A stretch of DNA of 9,092 nucleotides, from positions 1 through 9,092 of the forward strand of contig CAMYVI010000094.1 in NCBI GenBank assembly GCA_947302185.1. The letters run 5' to 3'. The translations under genes and the position numbers were made by a program. This DNA comes from an uncultured Lachnospiraceae bacterium (GTDB lineage: Bacteria; Bacillota_A; Clostridia; Lachnospirales; Lachnospiraceae). Shown piece after piece: positions 6,080 through 9,092 of the stretch. The first letter of the stretch is position 1. Each line of letters opens with the position of its first letter. The notes beneath the pieces were generated by a model, which worked only from the letters and a program-made list of their open reading frames with translations, was not told the origin of the DNA and made no database searches.

Positions 6080-6358
6080 ATGAGCGTTGTGATTCTTGGA
6101 GGAAATGAGTGCATGGAAAGACAGTATTCGAATGTCTGTCTGAAATACGGGTGTAAAGCCAAAGTGTTCTGCAAACCCTGCGCAGACATGAAAAGCAGGA
6201 TCGGAACGCCGGATCTTCTGATTGTGTTCACCCACACAATTTCCCATAAGATGGTACGGTGTGCCCTGACAGGGATAAGCGAAGATACCAAAGTAGTGCG
6301 TTCACATACCAGTTCCATGAATTCACTCAGAGATATCTTAAAGGAGCACATAGCATAA
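6080..6358 (+). CDS. DUF2325 family protein
   Basis: A 92-residue protein with the signature of DUF2325. The N-terminus VVILGGNECMERQY looks like a nucleotide-binding-type beta-loop, followed by YGCKAKVF, a TPDLLIVFTHTISHKMVR strand-helix and a short C-terminal helix. The fold is probably a small Rossmann-like alpha/beta domain; biochemical function is unknown. Six cysteines are present (11, 20, 25, 31, 34, 61), including a CKPC pair at 31-34 that could bind a metal or act as a redox pair; this is inference. The start is fixed by GGGAGG six to seven bases upstream. It is the first gene of an operon: its TAA overlaps the ATG of the DUF3793 gene by one base, which suggests coupled translation. 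Soluble and cytoplasmic. Confidence 0.88.
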   Translation: MSVVILGGNECMERQYSNVCLKYGCKAKVFCKPCADMKSRIGTPDLLIVFTHTISHKMVRCALTGISEDTKVVRSHTSSMNSLRDILKEHIA

Positions 6359-6936
6359 TGCCTGAACAATTATTGATTGAACAATGCTCTCCTACTCTGG
6401 CGGGCCTGAAAACCGGAAATATGTTTGCGGTCAGTATAGAACCGGGACAGGATATCTGTGATGAGCTGCGAAGGCTGAACAGGCTTCTCAGGGAGAAAGG
6501 GATACGGGTCGTACTCCTCAGGAAAACAGATAAAAAAGCATTGCTTTATCTGTACCGGCCGGATTACCTGGAGCGGGATCTCGGCCGCCCTGAGGCACGG
6601 CGTATCCTGGAGGAGAAGGGATACTGTTGCGACAGTACGGGAAACTGCATCGTTCAGCTGATTCGGCATATGGCGGAAGATGATGTATTTCCGCATGAGG
6701 TCGGCCTTTTCCTCGGTTATCCGCCTGAGGATGTGCAGTGTTTTATGAAGGACTCACGACACGGGGTGAAGTGCACAGGCTGCTGGAAAGCGTACGGAAA
6801 TGAAGAGGAGGCGCGGAAGACATTTGTAAAGTTCAGGAAATGTAAGGATGTGTACCGCAGGGAATTATCAAAGGGAAAATCCCTGCTCCAGCTGACAGTC
6901 CGGACGGATCTGAAGAGGTTGGCGGGATTTGAATAA
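6358..6936 (+). CDS. DUF3793 family protein
   Basis: 192 residues matching DUF3793, a family of Clostridia with no known biochemical activity. Recognisable conserved blocks are IEQCSPTLAGLKTGNMF (7-23), LLYLYRPDYLERDL (62-75), the hallmark FPHEVGLFLGYPPEDV (111-126) and GCWKAYG (141-147). The start at 6358 overlaps the previous stop (TAATG), with AAGGAG 11 nt upstream; the longer open frame to 6259 only shadows the DUF2325 gene. Nine cysteines occur, including CTGC at 139-142, and His113 sits in the conserved FPHE. These could bind iron, haem or another metal, but that is not established. DUF3793 genes are often seen beside flavodoxin genes, as here (23 nt apart), so a role in iron-limited electron transfer or iron homeostasis is the best contextual guess. 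No signal peptide or membrane segment is seen. Confidence 0.88.
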   Translation: MPEQLLIEQCSPTLAGLKTGNMFAVSIEPGQDICDELRRLNRLLREKGIRVVLLRKTDKKALLYLYRPDYLERDLGRPEARRILEEKGYCCDSTGNCIVQLIRHMAEDDVFPHEVGLFLGYPPEDVQCFMKDSRHGVKCTGCWKAYGNEEEARKTFVKFRKCKDVYRRELSKGKSLLQLTVRTDLKRLAGFE

Positions 6937-6959
6937 TTATCAAGAAAGGAACAATAATC

Positions 6960-7382
6960 ATGAGTAAAGTAGCAGTTGTTTACTGGAGCGGAACCGGAAA
7001 TACGCAGGCAATGGCGGATATGGTGGCAGAGGGTGCTAAAGGAAAAGGAGCCGAAGTATCTGTAATAGAAGCGGGAAACTTTACGGCGGATCAGGTGAGC
7101 GCATATGACGGTATAGCATTCGGCTGCCCGGCCATGGGCGACGAGGTACTGGAGGAAAGTGAGTTCGATCCGATGTTCACTGAGGTGGAGGAAGTACTTT
7201 CCGGTAAAAAAATCGCACTGTTCGGCTCATACGGATGGGGGGACGGACAGTGGATGCGTGACTGGGAGGAACGGTGCCTGGCAGCCGGTGCCGTACTTGC
7301 AGCCGACAGTGTCATAGTCAACGACGCACCGGGAGATGAAGATGAACAGCAGTGCAGAGATCTCGGCGCGGCACTGGCCTGA
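6960..7382 (+). CDS. Short-chain clostridial-type flavodoxin
   Basis: A 140-residue flavodoxin, an FMN-binding single-domain electron carrier that substitutes for ferredoxin, typically when iron is scarce. The phosphate-binding loop SGTGNT is at residues 10-15. The first isoalloxazine loop GCPAMGDEVLEESEFDP is at 55-71, and includes the Met-Gly-Asp whose peptide flips on FMN reduction in the Clostridium beijerinckii protein. The second loop GSYGWGDGQWMRDWEE is at 89-104, with Trp93 stacking on the flavin. All FMN contacts are intact and the length matches the 138-residue C. beijerinckii protein closely. AAAGGAA lies about eight bases before the ATG. It is the third gene of the operon and is followed after 20 nt by a small membrane-peptide ORF. 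Cytoplasmic. Confidence 0.96.
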   Translation: MSKVAVVYWSGTGNTQAMADMVAEGAKGKGAEVSVIEAGNFTADQVSAYDGIAFGCPAMGDEVLEESEFDPMFTEVEEVLSGKKIALFGSYGWGDGQWMRDWEERCLAAGAVLAADSVIVNDAPGDEDEQQCRDLGAALA

Positions 7383-7402
7383 CAACAGCGGAGAATCGGA
7401 AA

Positions 7403-7507
7403 ATGGGCAGCATATTCGTCTTTTCGTTGGTATTAGCAGCGGCTTTCCTGCTGTCGAGACTTAAACGGAAGCTGCTGCAATTGGCCGGAGATATGAGAAG
7501 AAAATAA
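7403..7507 (+). CDS. Putative 34-residue single-pass membrane peptide
   Basis: A short ORF, ATG 7403 to TAA 7507, fits neatly between the flavodoxin stop (7382) and the operon terminator (7521). GGAG lies nine bases upstream of the ATG. The product MGSIFVFSLVLAAAFLLSRL followed by KRKLLQLAGDMRRK has a hydrophobic stretch of about 16-18 residues and then a strongly basic, amphipathic tail. This is the standard pattern of a small inner-membrane protein with its C-terminus in the cytoplasm. I recognise no family. Position, ribosome binding site and composition support it, but an ORF this short can arise by chance. If real, it is the last gene of the flavodoxin operon and may tether or regulate a partner at the membrane. 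Confidence 0.5.
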   Translation: MGSIFVFSLVLAAAFLLSRLKRKLLQLAGDMRRK

Positions 7508-7520
7508 CAGATGAAAGGAG

Positions 7521-7552
7521 AAGGTGTATCAGCTTTGATACGCCTTTTCTTT
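7521..7552 (+). terminator. Intrinsic terminator of the flavodoxin operon
   Basis: AAGGTGTATCA (7521-7531) pairs with TGATACGCCTT (7536-7546) around a GCTT loop (11 bp with one G-U), followed by the T-rich TTTTCTTT ending at 7552. It is 14 nt after the small-peptide stop and closes the transcription unit. Confidence 0.9.
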
Positions 7553-7585
7553 GCGTTGATTTCGTTTGTCAATTGACCTTTTGAA

Positions 7586-7639
7586 GGCGCCTTGGCGCCG
7601 CGCTTGTCGCGGCAGGAACGTCGGGGCTTTCTTGAAAGC
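7586..7639. repeat. Three adjacent hairpins in a gene-free GC-rich stretch
   Basis: The interval between the operon terminator and the phosphoesterase promoter has no credible ORF but three neighbouring inverted repeats: GGCGCC-TT-GGCGCC (7586-7599), GCCGCG-CTTGT-CGCGGC (7597-7613) and GCTTT-CTTG-AAAGC (7626-7639). The first two share bases and exclude each other. No promoter or terminator clearly belongs to them, so they may be a protein-binding region, a decayed repeat or part of an unrecognised RNA. Confidence 0.4.
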
Positions 7640-7680
7640 TGCTGTCTGAAACGGAGCTGCGCATTGCTTGAGTTAATATA

Positions 7681-7709
7681 TAGACAGTCTTGTTCGGGTA
7701 TAGTATAAC
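7681..7709 (+). promoter_or_regulatory. Sigma-A promoter for the phosphoesterase gene
   Basis: TAGACA (7681-7686), a 17-bp spacer and TATAAC (7704-7709) each differ from consensus by one base. Transcription would start near 7716, giving a leader of about 67 nt that contains the motif at 7735-7747. Confidence 0.75.
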
Positions 7710-7734
7710 TAACTTAAACTACTCTCAATGTAAG

Positions 7735-7747
7735 CGACTTTTGGCGT
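7735..7747 (+). promoter_or_regulatory. Shared 13-nt leader motif, copy 2
   Basis: CGACTTTTGGCGT, identical to the copy at 5055-5067, lies 35 nt before the ATG at 7783 and just downstream of the predicted transcription start. GACTTTT (7736-7742) can pair with AGGAGTC (7775-7781), which covers part of the Shine-Dalgarno, through seven pairs of which two are G-U. A translational role is possible. Confidence 0.4.
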
Positions 7748-7782
7748 AATAAGCATTATATTGTTCAGATAAGGAGGAGTCT

Positions 7783-8961
7783 ATGCTTGGTACAATATTT
7801 CTGGTGACTTATGTAATCTTTCAGACGTGCATGTCTATCCTGACGGAATATGTCATTAAACAGAACAGGTTTTACAGAACCATCGGAAAAAAGACAAGGA
7901 TTCTGAGAGTATTTATCTATATTATTCTTGCGGTCATTCCGATGCTGGGCGCATATCTCCCCAAATGCCCATTCAAATATTTCTGCATGGAGTTCGGAAA
8001 CATCTGGCTGGGATTTTTTATGTACTATTCCGGCCTGGTCATTATTGTAACTATAGTAAGCCATATCATTCATATAATATTACGGGATAAAAAGAAAACA
8101 GTCCTGGGACACATTCTGAACATTTCCATAGTTTTGGCTCTGCTTGTTACTGTTTTCGGATTGGTTCATGCCCAAAAGCCGAGGCTGGTGAACTATGAGA
8201 TAAATGTAGATAAAGAAACCGAAAGCGTAAAAGAACTGAAGATCGTTCTTTTGGCAGACCTGCATCTCAGTGTAAATTCAGACATAAGGGCGACCGAAAA
8301 GATGGTTGAGGAAGTCAACTCGGTGAACCCTGACGTGGTGGTAATTGCCGGTGACATTTTTACAAGTACTTTTGAGGGTCTTAAGAATCCTGAAAAATAC
8401 GCGGCCTGTCTCAGGGAGATGCAGGCCAAATACGGCGTATATGCCGTATGCGGTAACCACGATGTGGAAGAAAATCTTTTCGGCGGATTTCCGATATCGC
8501 CGATATCCGAAGCATTCAGGACTCCGGGAATGGAAAAGTTCTTCGAGGATGCGGGATTCTATGTCTTATATGATGAGAATGTCGAACTGGCAGACGGCGA
8601 GGTGATTCTTTCCGGCCGTGTAGACGGAGAAAAGGCAGGAGACGGAACGAGCAATCGTATGAGCGCTGCCGAGCTGCTTGAATCGGTTGATAAAACGAAA
8701 CCGATCATCGTTCTTCAGCATGAACCGAAACAGTTTAAAGATCTTGCAGACAACGGAGCGGATGTTGTGCTGTGCGGACACACGCATAACGGCCAGGTAT
8801 TTCCCGGAAACTTTATTGTCCCGTTCTTCAATGAGAACGCTTACGGCGTAGAGGAGCTATATGGTATAGATACGATTGTTACTGCCGGTGTGGGATATTA
8901 CGGACCGCCTTTGAGGGTCGGTACAGACAGCGAGGTAACCGTCGTGACTGTTAAATTTTAA
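7783..8961 (+). CDS. Membrane-anchored calcineurin-like metallophosphoesterase
   Basis: 392 residues. The N-terminal ~130 residues contain four hydrophobic segments (about 4-23, 41-60, 73-99 and 109-129). Residues ~150-392 form a calcineurin-like phosphoesterase domain of the YkuE/YaeI type. All metal-site motifs are present: D159-x-H161 (LADLHLS), G190-D191, GNHD at 224-227, H313 (LQHEP) and GHTH at 332-335, followed by NGQVFPG. A dinuclear metal centre and phosphomonoester or diester hydrolysis are therefore expected. The substrate is unknown; related proteins have been linked to lipid or cell-envelope phosphoesters. The start is set by AAGGAGGA five to six bases upstream. The gene has its own promoter and appears monocistronic. 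The last Phe codon and the stop lie inside a 16-bp inverted-repeat arm, so a neighbouring element may have shaped its exact end. Confidence 0.94.
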   Translation: MLGTIFLVTYVIFQTCMSILTEYVIKQNRFYRTIGKKTRILRVFIYIILAVIPMLGAYLPKCPFKYFCMEFGNIWLGFFMYYSGLVIIVTIVSHIIHIILRDKKKTVLGHILNISIVLALLVTVFGLVHAQKPRLVNYEINVDKETESVKELKIVLLADLHLSVNSDIRATEKMVEEVNSVNPDVVVIAGDIFTSTFEGLKNPEKYAACLREMQAKYGVYAVCGNHDVEENLFGGFPISPISEAFRTPGMEKFFEDAGFYVLYDENVELADGEVILSGRVDGEKAGDGTSNRMSAAELLESVDKTKPIIVLQHEPKQFKDLADNGADVVLCGHTHNGQVFPGNFIVPFFNENAYGVEELYGIDTIVTAGVGYYGPPLRVGTDSEVTVVTVKF

Positions 8962-9059
8962 TCTCTGACGCAGAAGTCTTGTGACTTTAGTCATGAGATG
9001 AATGCGCACAATGAAACTTGCCTCTGACATGGGATATAAACCCGCGTCAGAGATTAAAA
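8956..9059. repeat. Perfect 16-bp inverted repeat enclosing 72 bp
   Basis: TTTTAATCTCTGACGC (8956-8971) is repeated as its exact reverse complement at 9044-9059. The left arm begins within the last codons of the phosphoesterase gene. A third copy of CTCTGAC (9022-9028) can pair with the right arm instead, extended by GGG/CCC (9030-9032 with 9041-9043), so two folds compete. The arrangement could be a MITE-like element or a structured 3' end. No T-run follows on the + strand. Confidence 0.55.
8978..8999 (+). mobile_element. Possible remnant of an IS200/IS605-type end
   Basis: A 9-bp hairpin with loop TTTA (arms TCTTGTGAC and GTCATGAGA, two G-U pairs) has the core GACTTTAGTC. This core is typical of the hairpin near the right end of IS200/IS605 elements and of the RNA encoded at the 3' end of tnpB. 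No tnpA or tnpB sequence is present, so at most this is a decayed end or a derived MITE. The identification rests on pattern recognition of the core alone. Confidence 0.4.
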
Positions 9060-9071
9060 GCCTCAGCTGCA

Positions 9072-9092
9072 CAATGCTCCACTGGAGCATTG
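9072..9092. repeat. Palindrome truncated by the right window edge
   Basis: CAATGCTCC (9072-9080) and GGAGCATTG (9084-9092) form a perfect 9-bp stem with loop ACT, reaching the final base. The left flank CAGCTGCA suggests the stem may continue outside the window. It could be the terminator for the phosphoesterase gene, but the sequence that would show a T-tract is missing. Confidence 0.5.

Noticed and set aside
6259..6357. 33-residue N-terminal extension of the DUF3793 protein
   Set aside because: It would overlap the DUF2325 gene by about 100 bases in another frame and has no family similarity; the TAATG overlap start at 6358 with AAGGAG upstream is normal for an operon.
8950..9092. Active IS200/IS605 element
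   Set aside because: No tnpA or tnpB coding sequence and no long open frame of that type exists in the window; only an end-like hairpin is seen.

Overview
The window looks like a chromosomal piece from an anaerobic, low-to-mid GC Firmicute of class Clostridia, most likely a Lachnospiraceae-type gut bacterium. The evidence is gene content: a DUF2325 / DUF3793 / clostridial-type flavodoxin operon, a secreted repeat protein whose C-terminal module resembles those common in Lachnospiraceae, an SfsA protein, strong sigma-A promoters with 17-bp spacers, and AGGAGG-type ribosome binding sites. The taxonomic call is inference; there is no rRNA gene.

Layout: (1) 3-545, 3' part of a class I SAM methyltransferase on +. 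(2) 546-711, a short intergenic stretch that folds into a nested palindrome. (3) 712-1674, ADP-ribosylglycohydrolase on -. (4) 1725-1921, a gene-free stretch that on the + strand folds into a multi-helix RNA closed by a long-range stem and ends in a strong intrinsic terminator. It is a candidate small RNA and the most interesting unexplained item here. (5) 1969-4749, a 926-residue secreted protein on - with three divergent internal repeats. (6) 4750-5106, a divergent promoter region. (7) 5107-5904, sfsA on +. (8) 5960-7552, a self-contained operon on +: promoter, leader hairpin plus inverted repeat, DUF2325, DUF3793, flavodoxin, a 34-residue membrane peptide gene, terminator. (9) 7553-7680, a gene-free stretch with three adjacent hairpins. 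(10) 7681-8961, promoter and gene for a membrane-anchored calcineurin-like phosphoesterase. (11) 8956-9092, a 16-bp perfect inverted repeat enclosing a hairpin like those at IS200/IS605 ends, then a palindrome cut by the window edge.

How the genes fit together: only the DUF2325-DUF3793-flavodoxin group is clearly one transcription unit. Flavodoxin replaces ferredoxin when iron is scarce, so the operon probably responds to iron or redox state, and the two cysteine-rich DUF proteins may share that job. The other genes look like single transcription units. sfsA and the phosphoesterase gene have the same 13-nt motif (CGACTTTTGGCGT) in their leaders, 35-39 nt before the assigned start codon and downstream of a predicted transcription start in both. 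This suggests a shared control element. No CRISPR array, tRNA, rRNA or complete transposase gene was seen.
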